A stretch of DNA of 64,000 bases from Imbricaverruca yamaguchii (lineage: Eukaryota; Arthropoda; Thecostraca; Neoverrucidae), in contig JAOTOL010001622.1 of NCBI GenBank assembly GCA_034440575.1, positions 124,001-188,000 on the forward strand, given 5' to 3'. The notes below the pieces were generated by a model that was not told where the DNA came from, did no database searches, and saw only the letters and a list, made by a program, of their open reading frames with translations. Positions 58,301-63,141 of this stretch are shown piece after piece. Both the position numbers and the translations under genes were made by a program. Within the stretch, counting starts at the first letter, position 1. Every line of letters begins with the position of its first letter.

Positions 58301-59969
58301 GTAGCCACCCGGACGACTCACACACGACCGCCTGGCACCACCTACCCAGAGGCGGGCCGGGCCTGGCGCGGCGACAACGGTCACACTACACCAGAGGAGC
58401 GCGTGGCCGACCGCACCTGTCCGGCGCTGGTGTGGCCCCTGACGACGCTCCTGATCTCCTGGTCGATGGCCTGCACGCGCTCGGTCATCGACAGGATGAC
58501 GTCGTCGATGTTGCCCAGCGACTGCTCGTTGGGGAACAGGTGGTTGATGTAGTCGACCACGTCGAAGTCGCGCCGATCGATCGGGTCGCTGCTAGGCAGC
58601 ACCTGGGCGCGGTAGGCCGCGATTAACGTCATAGTCACGGCAGCCCCCCGTTGTGGCTTTACCACGCACCAAGAAGCTGATGCCACCTCCACAAGTCGTC
58701 GCCTATCTCTCGCTCCGGCAGGCGCCGTTTATAATTGAACCCTGCAACTCTGGTTCCCTGGGCACTCAGATTTACGACTGAGCTACCGTTACTACGAAGC
58801 GTTCATGCGAGTACTATCTTTGCAACAGCATTATCATATCACCTGATGATGCACGAAGCTGGATTTTTCTTAAATGTCTTGGACGTCACTTGGGAAGTGC
58901 CAAGGCTCGAGTCGCTGTCAACAGTGTCTCGCCCACAACCACGGAAAACACAACGGGTGCAGTCTTCCCTCACACCATCACACCAGCTGGCCGCCGGCCA
59001 AAGTACTAAACACAATTGGTGTAGTTCTCCCCCACGCCATCACACCAGCCGGCCGGGGCGGGGATGGCCGAGTGGTTAAGGTGTCGGGCTATGGGTACCA
59101 AAGGTCCCGGGTTCGACTCTAGCGCCACTCAGGACATTTCCCAATCCCGCGGCCCACCGGCGAAACAGTGTGGGCGGCGCCATTAGCCGTGAATGTGCAT
59201 AAAGTGTGTTGTGAACCAACCAATAAACAAACACCAGCCGGCCGCCGGCCAAAGTACCAAACACAATTGGTGCAGTCCTCCCACACACCATCACACCAGC
59301 CGGCCGCTGGCCAAATTTCGAAACCATACACAAGTGGCATGTCTTGTTGGCCAGACTATGCACACAGTCACTAAATCCTCCTATTGGTCGTTTTTTCGCA
59401 CCAACAGACGTGATTAGATTATTTTTTGGTGCATTGGTGTGTTACAGCATTTCGCCTCCATGTACAATAACTGCAATAACTCAGGCATTCAAATGAGGTA
59501 GATTGTTGCATGGCATAGTATGTGAGTCAACAGACTGAATAACAAATGATGCTACACCATCACATCATGTCACCGAAAATAACAAAACATCACATACAAC
59601 TGTTGCATTCTTCATGCAAAAAATGTGGTGTAACAATACATGTATGTGTTCATTCCATAATTGTGGGTGTATTGTTACAAAGCTATATGCCTCTCACATA
59701 TGCCACAGTCCAGTGCAATAGTGCTCATTACTTTTCAGCAGCTGAAGGGCTCTCCCTATTCTTGGCCTAAGCCCTTAAACAGCAAAACATCCTGTAACTA
59801 ACTGCAGGTTTTAGGGAACATTGACTGCTAAGGTTATCTTTTGGAAATAGCTGCTGTGATGTCAAGCACTCACCTGGTCAATCGCAGCTAAAACCTCTGG
59901 TGGAAGGTCAATCAAATCTCCATCCTCCACATCATCTGACTGAAGATAATTATCTGGCACAGAGAACAT
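26264..59969 (-). CDS. VPS53: VPS53 orthologue, GARP/EARP tethering complex subunit, 16 coding exons
   Basis: This gene encodes an 855-residue VPS53, the shared subunit of GARP (with VPS51, 52 and 54) and EARP (with VPS50 in place of VPS54). In known species these tether endosome-derived vesicles at the trans-Golgi network or on recycling endosomes. The 16 exons were joined by eye, all with GT/AG borders and matching phases: E1 59,874-59,969; E2 58,417-58,602; E3 57,586-57,800; E4 54,538-54,658; E5 53,222-53,367; E6 51,653-51,868; E7 50,664-50,832; E8 49,057-49,235; E9 48,020-48,259; E10 45,855-46,034; E11 45,113-45,238; E12 44,064-44,142; E13 39,278-39,426; E14 37,579-37,734; E15 35,380-35,536; E16 26,264-26,416. 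Family landmarks appear in order: an N-terminal coiled coil (E2-E4), the [12 protein letters not shown] block (E6), [12 protein letters not shown] (E7), the NPF-bearing linker (E8), [13 protein letters not shown] (E14) and the basic C-terminus (E16). Length is close to animal orthologues. The introns are unusual for arrays that copy the splice junctions. Confidence 0.96.
26417..29032. other. Intron 15, distal part
   Basis: Non-coding DNA between the junction array and exon 16. It contains the four-copy repeat at 27,445-27,740 and otherwise no recognised element. Confidence 0.7.
27445..27740. repeat. About 80-bp tandem repeat, four copies, in intron 15
   Basis: The phrase 'tggagagtgagttag' (first copy 'tggaaagtgagttag') starts four successive units, each followed by 'actttagggtcacaaactga'-type text. 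Copies are well diverged. Confidence 0.85.
29033..35380 (-). repeat. Intron 15 array: about 80 copies of the exon-15 end plus its 5' splice site
   Basis: This roughly 6.3-kb head-to-tail array has units of about 71, 77 or 84 bp. Read on the minus strand, every typical unit contains 'gtgctcgacatgaag' followed by 'gttagttagtac', identical to the exon-15 end, donor and first intron bases. Aligned to the last 51 nt of exon 15, the 'cggtgacatcagactcc' unit type matches at 42 positions. A second, commoner type has 'ctctgcggctccagatcaga' instead. All typical copies carry an in-frame TAG. The real donor at 35,379 is the first member. Several stretches (30,150-30,190, 31,030-31,150) are ragged. Confidence 0.97.
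35380..35536 (-). CDS. VPS53: VPS53 exon 15
   Basis: Residues 753-805. It contains [20 protein letters not shown], then [18 protein letters not shown] and a final FQKVLDMK. Donor AAG|GTTAGT, phase 0. The last 51 nt plus donor seeded a roughly 6.3-kb array in intron 15. The array copies carry TAG where the exon has the CAG codon of FQK. Confidence 0.96.
36106..36269 (-). mobile_element. tRNA-derived SINE in intron 14 (sense to VPS53)
   Basis: On the minus strand the head begins 'ggggacgagtagtctagtgg', with an A-box-like segment and a B-box 'gagttcgagtctc'. Next come 'cacctgtcgctaccc', a short body with 'cgtgagagattg', and a tail of 'cgtaaaaacccaatgacc'. It matches the copies at 48.9 and 51.0 kb almost throughout. 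I see no clear target duplication. Confidence 0.85.
37270..37410. repeat. (ATCC)n microsatellite in intron 14
   Basis: Imperfect ATCC/CATC tetramers for about 140 bp. Confidence 0.97.
37579..37734 (-). CDS. VPS53: VPS53 exon 14
   Basis: Residues 701-753. It contains [20 protein letters not shown] and [20 protein letters not shown], the signature C-terminal block of VPS53. Acceptor TTGCAG|CTCG, donor CAG|GTACGT, phase 2 on both sides. Confidence 0.97.
37735..39277. other. VPS53 intron 13
   Basis: Ordinary intronic sequence. No array, transposon or RNA gene was recognised. Confidence 0.75.
39278..39426 (-). CDS. VPS53: VPS53 exon 13
   Basis: Residues 652-701, [16 protein letters not shown] through [12 protein letters not shown], nearly identical to the family consensus. 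Acceptor GCCGCAG|ATG, donor AA|GTGAGC, phase 0 to 2. Confidence 0.97.
39427..42581. other. VPS53 intron 12, distal part
   Basis: Mostly AT-rich intron with no recognised gene. A hairpin module 'gggcgctgaatgatcgttgc ... gatgcgcccc' lies at 40,087-40,120. Confidence 0.7.
40087..40120 (+). repeat. GGGCGC...GCGCCC hairpin module
   Basis: A 'gggcgc' arm and a 'gcgccc' arm about 22 nt apart, with 'gtcgat' before the second arm, followed by an A/C-rich tail. It closely matches the copy at 44,589 and resembles the 3' ends of invertebrate SINEs. Confidence 0.6.
42606..44090 (-). repeat. Intron 12 array: 27 in-frame 54-bp copies of the exon-12 end plus donor
   Basis: Downstream of exon 12, 27 units of exactly 54 bp follow head to tail. 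On the minus strand each unit ends 'ctgctggccatgaccaag' and is followed by 'gtgcgtgacatgacc', matching the exon-12 end, donor and first intron bases. The unit is 18 codons, contains no stop, and is in the exon-12 frame, so the frame is open to 42,582. Variation is limited to a few sites (gac/tac after the donor, ccc/tcg, atg/acg). Every copy keeps GTGCGT. Plus-strand frames here are shadows of this repeat. Confidence 0.98.
44064..44142 (-). CDS. VPS53: VPS53 exon 12
   Basis: Residues 625-651, with [20 protein letters not shown] and a final LLAMTK. Acceptor TTGCAG|CG, donor AAG|GTGCGT, phase 0. The reading frame stays open across the donor for 27 further 54-bp units (to 42,582), each repeating the exon end and its donor. 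The exon could therefore be extended in frame by use of later donors. Confidence 0.96.
44589..44622 (+). repeat. GGGCGC...GCGCCC hairpin module with CCAA-rich tail
   Basis: Reads 'gggcgctgtatgaccgaagc ... gatgcgcccc' followed by 'aaacaaccaaccacccaacc'. It is a probable SINE 3' end; the head is not recognisable. Confidence 0.6.
44768..45045. mobile_element. hAT-type MITE in intron 11, 278 bp, 8-bp target duplication
   Basis: The element begins 'cagtgttctaaaattattt' and ends 'aattattttacactg', so the tips form CAGTGT/ACACTG inverted repeats with further imperfect pairing inside. It is flanked on both sides by a perfect 8-bp duplication, 'gcgcacac' (44,760-44,767 and 45,046-45,053). CAGTG tips with 8-bp duplications are typical of hAT transposons. 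It has no coding capacity, and the copy at 52,935 matches over its full length. Confidence 0.9.
45113..45238 (-). CDS. VPS53: VPS53 exon 11
   Basis: Residues 583-625. It contains [20 protein letters not shown] and [14 protein letters not shown], a highly conserved VPS53 block. Acceptor TGCTGCAG|C, donor CAG|GTTGGC, which is weaker than most donors in this gene. Phase 2. Confidence 0.97.
45239..45854. other. VPS53 intron 10
   Basis: Ordinary intronic sequence with no recognised repeat or gene. Confidence 0.8.
45855..46034 (-). CDS. VPS53: VPS53 exon 10
   Basis: Residues 523-583. It begins [10 protein letters not shown] and ends [11 protein letters not shown], matching the variable serine/glycine segment and the following conserved cysteine region. 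The acceptor CCTCAG|ACAG lies in the last unit of a 61-65-bp array that fills over half of intron 9. Donor CAG|GTCAGA, phase 2. Confidence 0.94.
46035..47215 (-). repeat. Intron 9 array: about 18 copies of the exon-10 splice acceptor
   Basis: Units of about 61-65 bp, some shortened, fill the 3' half of intron 9. On the minus strand each contains 'ctgaccaggacctgacc', 'ctcctcagacgggcagtcc', then 'gtgttgtgtggcc'. The true intron end reads 'ctgatcaggacctgacc' and 'cccctcctcag|acagacac', so branch-like CTGACC, pyrimidine tract, AG and the first exon bases are all part of the repeated unit. The real acceptor is the last member of the array. Several units around 46,330-46,640 are ragged. Confidence 0.95.
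47216..48019. other. VPS53 intron 9, proximal part
   Basis: Ordinary intronic sequence between the exon-9 donor and the acceptor array. Nothing recognised. Confidence 0.7.
48020..48259 (-). CDS. VPS53: VPS53 exon 9
   Basis: Residues 443-523. It contains [29 protein letters not shown] and [19 protein letters not shown], all collinear with the family. Acceptor CGTCAG|GAACC directly abuts a 19-bp array; donor AA|GTGAGA, phase 2. Confidence 0.97.
48262..48478 (-). repeat. Intron 8 array: 19-bp units ending at the exon-9 acceptor
   Basis: About 11 copies of a 19-bp unit, minus strand 'gacgctgacctcgccgcct' with a g/c variant, stop only a few bases before acceptor CGTCAG|GAAC. Each unit has a CTGAC that fits the metazoan branch-point consensus. 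The acceptor itself is not clearly included. Confidence 0.93.
48610..48642 (+). repeat. GGGCGC...GCGCCC hairpin module
   Basis: Reads 'gggcgcgtcgactacgttgg ... cattttgcgccc', preceded by 'gtggtagatttgtgcaata'. It shares this layout with copies near 53,457, 56,057 and (decayed) 58,208. Confidence 0.75.
48851..49009 (-). mobile_element. tRNA-derived SINE in intron 8 with 12-bp target duplication
   Basis: A minus-strand copy of the same family as 36,106 and 50,995. The head has 'gagtggcctaggggtgag' and a 'gggttcgtgtctc' B-box, then 'cacctgtcgctac', a body, and a tail ending 'aaaccaataaccaacc'. The 12-bp direct repeat 'gtattgagaact' borders both ends, which supports insertion by target-primed retroposition. 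Confidence 0.92.
49057..49235 (-). CDS. VPS53: VPS53 exon 8
   Basis: Residues 384-443. It opens with two tandem 11-residue units, [11 protein letters not shown] and [11 protein letters not shown], then a Pro-rich spacer, [15 protein letters not shown] and YIESQDR. Vertebrate VPS53, as I recall it, has one STNPF at this position, so the 33-bp coding duplication gives a second NPF motif. Acceptor GTCAG|TCGAC, donor CAG|GTGGGC, phase 2. Confidence 0.95.
49236..49784. other. VPS53 intron 7, distal part
   Basis: AT-rich intron between the exon-8 acceptor and the junction array. No element recognised. Confidence 0.75.
49785..50663 (-). repeat. Intron 7 array: about 14 copies of the exon-7 end plus donor
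   Basis: Units of about 62 bp, alternating between two related types, start at the exon-7 donor. On the minus strand each contains 'cgcagaggtcaggtcacacg', where 'cgcagag' is the exon-7 end and 'gtcaggtca' the donor and first intron bases. The first copy also repeats 'gctgccgagcccgcagag' of the exon exactly; later ones drift to 'gcggaactcgcagag'. The exon-7 junction is the first member of the array. Confidence 0.95.
50664..50832 (-). CDS. VPS53: VPS53 exon 7
   Basis: Residues 327-383. It contains [20 protein letters not shown] and [10 protein letters not shown], matching the conserved '[11 protein letters not shown]' block. The exon ends AEPAE|GTCAGG, phase 0. The last 18 nt and the donor are repeated about 14 times downstream in intron 7, so the real junction is the first member of that array. 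Confidence 0.95.
50995..51161 (-). mobile_element. tRNA-derived SINE in intron 6 with (CCAA)n tail
   Basis: The best preserved copy of the family. On the minus strand the head starts 'gggggacgagtagtctaggg', with B-box 'gggttcgagtctc'. Next come 'cacctgtcgctacccttcgc', body, 'gatgtgtcgtaagaccaat' and a tail of four CCAA units. The bordering sequences 'agttttagtgtt' and 'agtttcagtgtt' form a 12-bp target duplication with one mismatch. Confidence 0.92.
51365..51640 (-). repeat. Intron 6 array: 43-bp units just inside the exon-6 donor
   Basis: Four good and one or two decayed copies of a 43-bp unit (minus strand core 'gtgtcgcacgacacaggagc') begin close to the donor GCG|GTGCGT. Each unit contains 'caggtgtcgc', which resembles the exon-6 donor context 'cggtgcgtgtcgc'. 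The similarity is short, so derivation from the junction is possible but not shown. Confidence 0.85.
51653..51868 (-). CDS. VPS53: VPS53 exon 6
   Basis: Residues 255-327. It contains [28 protein letters not shown] and [12 protein letters not shown], among the strongest VPS53 signatures. Acceptor GGCCAG|ACGGGAGC, donor GCG|GTGCGT. Tandem arrays touch it on both sides: four decayed copies of its acceptor and first 49 nt lie upstream in intron 5, and a 43-bp array lies downstream in intron 6. Confidence 0.97.
51869..52345 (-). repeat. Intron 5 array: four copies of the exon-6 acceptor and first 49 nt
   Basis: Units of about 90-140 bp repeat the intron end 'ttccgccggccag' plus the start of exon 6, from 'acgggagctgctgcgctgg' to 'ctggccgagta'. 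In the first copy 47 of 49 exon bases match. Copies then read TAG|GTGCTGG where the real exon reads TACACG, giving an in-frame stop. Between the exon-like pieces lie variable runs of 'gtcagcag' (minus strand CTGCTGAC, branch-point-like). Confidence 0.95.
52346..52926. other. VPS53 intron 5, middle part
   Basis: Non-coding sequence between the acceptor array and the MITE. Nothing recognised. Confidence 0.7.
52935..53211. mobile_element. hAT-type MITE in intron 5, inserted at the exon-5 donor
   Basis: A 277-bp element with CAGTGT/ACACTG tips, homologous over its length to the one at 44,768. Perfect 8-bp duplications 'ggcgactc' flank it (52,927-52,934 and 53,212-53,219). The right-hand duplication is positions +3 to +10 of intron 5, so the element lies immediately inside the exon-5 donor, whose GTGAGT is kept intact. 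Confidence 0.93.
53222..53367 (-). CDS. VPS53: VPS53 exon 5
   Basis: Residues 207-255. It contains ITSDFRDAF and [15 protein letters not shown], matching the family's conserved 'ACLVAN.LDP' region. Donor AA|GTGAGT, phase 2. Intron positions +3 to +10 are one copy of the target duplication of a hAT MITE that inserted right beside this donor. Confidence 0.96.
53457..53489 (+). repeat. GGGCGC...GCGCCC hairpin module
   Basis: Reads 'gggcgcgtcgacatctacgg ... tattttgcgccc', preceded by a (GTG)n run. Layout shared with 48,610 and 56,057. Confidence 0.7.
53535..53790. repeat. Degenerate tandem repeat in intron 4
   Basis: Variants of 'gtcatacagtcagtgatctggccatg' recur about ten times with irregular spacing. 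Confidence 0.75.
54538..54658 (-). CDS. VPS53: VPS53 exon 4
   Basis: Residues 166-206, including [20 protein letters not shown] and a final [11 protein letters not shown] placed the acceptor at TTTCCAG|ATCGCAG because only this AG keeps the frame and the family spacing between VDTL and RRQYG. The nearby CAG|GTGG would shift the frame. Donor CAG|GTACTG, phase 0. Confidence 0.95.
54708..55545. repeat. (ACAG)n microsatellite near the exon-4 acceptor
   Basis: A tract of about 830 bp, mainly ACAG tetramers with ACAC interruptions. It begins with about 24 A residues and ends in (ACAA)n and (CGCA)n. On the VPS53 sense strand it is (CTGT)n followed by a T-run, which ends about 50 nt before the exon-4 acceptor. 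The long low-complexity frames on both strands here are artefacts. Confidence 0.98.
55695..55920. repeat. 76-bp tandem repeat, three copies, in intron 3
   Basis: Three units share 'tctgctatgaccagacccga' and 'ggccaggatgcgccgaagc' with few differences. Confidence 0.93.
56057..56089 (+). repeat. GGGCGC-type hairpin module
   Basis: Reads 'gagcgcgtcgactgcattgg ... cattttgcgccc', preceded by (GTG)n and 'atttgtgcttta'. Same layout as 48,610 and 53,457. Confidence 0.7.
56775..57575 (-). repeat. Intron 3 array: about 30-bp units beside the exon-3 donor
   Basis: About 27 copies of a unit with minus-strand core 'cggtcacgaggcggctgtgg' start around intron position +11. The GTGAGT donor itself is not in the unit. 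Two main variants alternate ('gtcaccgggcgg' and 'gtcacgaggcgg'). Confidence 0.96.
57586..57800 (-). CDS. VPS53: VPS53 exon 3
   Basis: Residues 95-166. A heptad-rich helical stretch from [16 protein letters not shown] through [11 protein letters not shown] to [12 protein letters not shown] matches the most conserved coiled-coil part of VPS53, which in known complexes packs against the other GARP subunits. Donor CA|GTGAGT, phase 2. A 30-bp minisatellite starts about 10 nt into the following intron. Confidence 0.96.
57801..58416. other. VPS53 intron 2
   Basis: Ordinary intron. A decayed hairpin module ('cggcgtgccgactaccaggg ... ttttacgccc') lies at 58,208-58,240. Confidence 0.75.
58417..58602 (-). 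CDS. VPS53: VPS53 exon 2
   Basis: Residues 33-94, 62 complete codons. It contains [18 protein letters not shown] and the [10 protein letters not shown] end, both hallmark VPS53 blocks at the start of the N-terminal coiled coil. Acceptor CCAG, donor CAG|GTGCGG, phase 0 on both sides. Confidence 0.96.
58930..59320. repeat. Minisatellite of about 62 bp split by a SINE, intron 1
   Basis: Units with 'ccagccggccgccggccaaa' and 'aaacacaattggtgcagtcc' occur on both sides of the SINE at 59,055. About two lie on the left and two on the right, including partial ones. Confidence 0.8.
59055..59231 (+). mobile_element. tRNA-derived SINE (Leu/Ser-like head) in intron 1, antisense to VPS53
   Basis: The head 'gggatggccgagtggttaag' resembles class II tRNAs (Ser/Leu), and the B-box reads 'gggttcgactc'. 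A body of about 80 bp and an A/C-rich tail 'gaaccaaccaataaacaaac' follow. 'caccagccggcc' borders both ends and could be a target duplication, but it is also part of the host repeat. It is a different family from the three minus-strand SINEs. Confidence 0.82.
59874..59969 (-). CDS. VPS53: VPS53 exon 1 (first coding exon)
   Basis: Residues 1-32. The segment [14 protein letters not shown] aligns with the start of the VPS53 N-terminal domain and joins exon 2 in phase 0 through donor CAG|GTGAGT. I chose the ATG at 59,969-59,967 as the start. The frame stays open upstream to a good acceptor (TTTTCAG, exon edge at 59,982), so an untranslated or short coding exon probably lies further upstream, and the true start could be there. 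Confidence 0.85.
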
Positions 59970-59982
59970 GATTGAGCTGTAC

Positions 59983-60955
59983 CTGAAAATAGATAGGGAT
60001 TAGAAATAGCAAGGTACACAGTACAACTATATCATGCATAGAAACTAAAATTCATAGCATGAGATCCATAGTTTATGAATGGAGAATATCATACCTTAAC
60101 ACCCCTGCTTGGTAAGCTATATAACTATTAGCATGCAATTCATTCTTCACAACTTGTTACTTATATGGCATCTATAACTTGTAGAGCAACATTAACTGTG
60201 TATCGCCTCAAAGGTAGGCTTTGACATATTGCTCAAAGTAAGACAAACCCATGGATCATACCATGTTATGCAGTGGGAAGGGAGGAGGGTTAGGAAAGAC
60301 TATGTAAGCATGTTATCTTAGATTATGTCATGCTAGGATGGTTCTAGTAAAGTTTGCAGGAGCCCAACACAAAGTCAAGTACGATGTTGCAAACATGAAC
60401 AAATATTACATGCTGTTTGTGAAAATCTGGTGCTTTGTAATCTCCCCAAACATTACGTCAACCCCCAGTTTGATCCATATTTCACATCATGACTCCATAA
60501 TCTGGAGTTAAATATTGTGGGCATGCAATCTTACATGAAGCCTGTATACACCTAATATACTAGTAGTCATATGAATTGCAAAACCAAACTCATGATTCTA
60601 GAATATGAGATAACCGGACAAATGAACATAAAGCACAAATGAACATAAATAAATATACGTATGGCAGATGTACGTGCGGAAATGTATGTAAGCAAGTGTA
60701 TGTAAGGGCAGAGGTATGTATGACATTTGTGCATAAGCACAAATGTATGTATGGCAAATGTATGTACAGGCAAATGTATGTGAGCACAAAAGTACTTATA
60801 AGCAAATGTATGCAAGAGCAAGTGTACATATGACATGCACCTAACCAAATGTGCATAAGTCCCAAGGCATGTATGCCTGTATGTACATTGGCACATATGT
60901 ACATTTGCTCTTCCATTCTCTTACATGTATGTACTATTGTGCTTCTGTATGCTTA
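59983..60955. other. Upstream flank or upstream intron of VPS53
   Basis: No exon recognised. A good 3' splice site at 59,983-59,985 (TATTTTCAG on the minus strand) suggests that part of this is an intron behind a 5' leader exon. No TATA box or CpG island stands out. Confidence 0.45.
60620..60915. repeat. Degenerate tandem repeat of about 20 bp
   Basis: Variants of 'ggcaaatgtatgtaagcaca' recur roughly a dozen times with strong divergence. Open frames across it are repeat products. Confidence 0.8.
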
Positions 60956-61060
60956 GACATAAAGACATAAAGACATAAAAGATTAGTGCAACTATGAGCC
61001 ACAAGGGCCCTTCTTGGTTGCACTCTGTACAATGAACCAGTTGCCCACCAAATCTGTCAA

Positions 61061-61405
61061 TCAGCCCTCCCTGTAATACTGAAAAGCAAGCCCTCTATTC
61101 TTATAATGATTGTCTATGCTGTTTTTAAAGATGTTCAATGTGCTGCTACTGACGATGTTTTCTGGCAGCTGGTTCCAGTGTTCCACTACCCTGTTGGTGA
61201 AGAAAGTTTGCCTTAACCTTGTTCTGCTGTGGTTAACTTTAATTTTGAATTTATGACCTCTAATTGCATCATTTCTGTTAAATTCAAACATTTCCCCAAG
61301 GTATCCCCTCTCCAGACCATTGACAAATTTAAAGACCTCAATGAGATCTTCTCTCAGCCTTCTATATCTAAGTGAAAACATATTAAATTTCTTCAATCTT
61401 TTCAA
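61061..61405 (-). pseudogene. CR1-like ORF2 C-terminal fragment
   Basis: About 110 codons, beginning at RLKKFNMFSLRYRRLREDL and ending near RGLAFQYYREG. This is the conserved tail found after RT in CR1/L2-type elements (with FFTNRVVEHWNQLPE). It is out of phase with the RT frame, separated from it by the deletion junction near 61,400. Confidence 0.88.
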
Positions 61406-63140
61406 GATTGAAGAAATTCAAGTTAAATTTCATTTGCCATTCTTCGGACCACTTCACAAGTTCGTCTAAGTCTTTTTGCAGCGAGATATGCTCATCCTGA
61501 CCTGTTATTGCCCTAAAGACCTTCAAATCATCCGCAAATTTCAAAACTTTACTGCTTAGGCCACTTTCAATGTTATTTACAAATATAATGAACAGTAATG
61601 GCCCTAGTACTGACCCCTGGGGGACTCCACTAAGAACATTTTGCCATGATGACTTTGTACCATTTAGCATCACTCTTTGCTGTCCATCTGAAAGCCACAA
61701 CTCTATCCATTTTAAGATGCTACCTGCAATACCATGGGACTGAAGCTGTATCATTAACCGTTTATGGGGTACCTTGTCAAAGGCCTTACTAAAGTCAAGA
61801 TATGCTACATCAACCTGATTTCCCTGATCAAATTGTTCTGTGGCGAAGTTCAAAAAGACCAAGAGGTTTGTGAGACACGATCGTCCTTTTCTAAATCCAT
61901 GTTGAGTATCTTGAATCAATCTGCTACCTTCCAGATAACTAACTATTCTATCCTTGATAATTGATTCGAGTACCTTGCAGACTAGGGATGTGATACTTAT
62001 TGGCCTATAGTTTTCAACTTTCCCTCTTTCTCCTTTCTTGAAAATAGGAACTACATTTGCCCTTTTCAAATCGGTTGGAATTTCATTATGTGAAACTGAT
62101 CTACAAAATATTATACTAAGTGGAAATGCCAGTTCCTTTTCAGTTTCCCGCAACACCCTAGCATAAATATCATCAGGTCCTGCTGCCTTATTTGGCTTTA
62201 TTTTCCTGATATGATTGTAAACAACATCACTACCAATGAAATCAACATCATTTGTCAGATCCCATGTAACTGAACTATGGTGTACGGTCGGCAGATTGGT
62301 CATATCTTCCAATGTAAACACTGATTTGAACTGCTTGCTCAGCTCCTCAACCATCTCACTATCCTCACCCAATGTAGTGCCGTTTACTTCCAGTGGACCA
62401 ATTGTGCTAGAAACTTTACTCAGCTTGTAGAAACTAAAGAACTTTTTACTGTCCCCATTACAGTTTCTAGCTAAATCCAGTTCCTTTGCTCGCTTTGCTG
62501 CTCTGGTTTTTTGCTTCACAGTGTCTCTAGCATTTCGATACGCCTTTAGATTAATGACATTTGAGGCTTCTTTAAAAACTCTAAATGCAGTTTTCTTAGC
62601 CCTAATTGCTTTTATCACATCTGGTGTAAGCCATGCTGGCTTTCCTACCCTTCTTTTGCGTCTTTGCTTTTGGGGGACATGTCTAATCTGAGTTTCCTTT
62701 AAGTAAGATTTGAACTTTTCCCACATTTCACAGGCATTTAAATTGGAGAATTCTTCTTCCCATCTGATGGCACTTAAAGCCGCTCTCATGCCGTTAAAGT
62801 CTGCTCTGTTGAAATTTGGAACCTTTACCAAATTATCCTTGATAATTTCCCCTACATGTGCCTTGAATCTAATTATGTTATGGTCACTTTTTCCCAGAGT
62901 TTCGCCTACAGTCAAGTCTTGAACCAAGTCACTTAAATCCGAGAATACAAGGTCCAAGAATGAACCATGCCTGGTAGGTTCCGATACAAACTGGTGTAAG
63001 AACAGGTCCTCTTCAAGGCATTTCCGGAACATTTTGCATGATGGGGAGCCAACACCAGCATTTTCATAACCTTTTAGATTAAAGTCACCGAGAATAAGGC
63101 ACTTCCTCTTAAAGTTTCTACTGATTTCCGCACAAATCAC
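61383..63140 (-). pseudogene. CR1-like endonuclease/reverse transcriptase, truncated at both ends
   Basis: An open frame of about 585 codons. The endonuclease C-terminal half comes first. RT blocks follow: PNKAAGPDDIYARVL, the VVPIFKKG / YRPISITSL block, LDFSKAFDKVPH, SGVPQGSVLGPLLFIIFVN and the catalytic FADD (the Y/F-x-DD motif, here FADDLKVF). It lacks the endonuclease N-terminus, and the frame ends soon after WQMKFN, where the family normally continues, because of an internal deletion. It cannot encode an active element by itself. Confidence 0.92.
61386..61418. repeat. Perfect 15-bp palindrome at the LINE deletion junction
   Basis: The left arm 'aatttcttcaatctt' (61,386-61,400) and the right arm 'aagattgaagaaatt' (61,404-61,418) are exact reverse complements around a 3-nt loop. 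They sit exactly where the RT frame breaks. Confidence 0.97.
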
Positions 63141-63141
63141 C

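Larger units (their letters stand above)
58603..59873. other. VPS53 intron 1
   Basis: Contains a 62-bp-type repeat interrupted by a SINE (58,930-59,320). The remainder is AT-rich and unremarkable. Confidence 0.8.
60956..63141 (-). mobile_element. CR1-like non-LTR retrotransposon, internally deleted
   Basis: A minus-strand LINE fragment. It keeps the C-terminal part of an AP-type endonuclease (ILGDFN near the start, SDHN further on), most of a reverse transcriptase and the C-terminal tail. The 3' end is not poly(A) but three copies of the 8-mer 'gacataaa' (plus strand, 60,956-60,979), a feature of the CR1 group. A stretch of roughly 100 codons between the RT palm and the C-terminal tail is missing at a palindromic junction near 61,400. 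It continues into a duplicated segment at 63,141. Confidence 0.9.
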
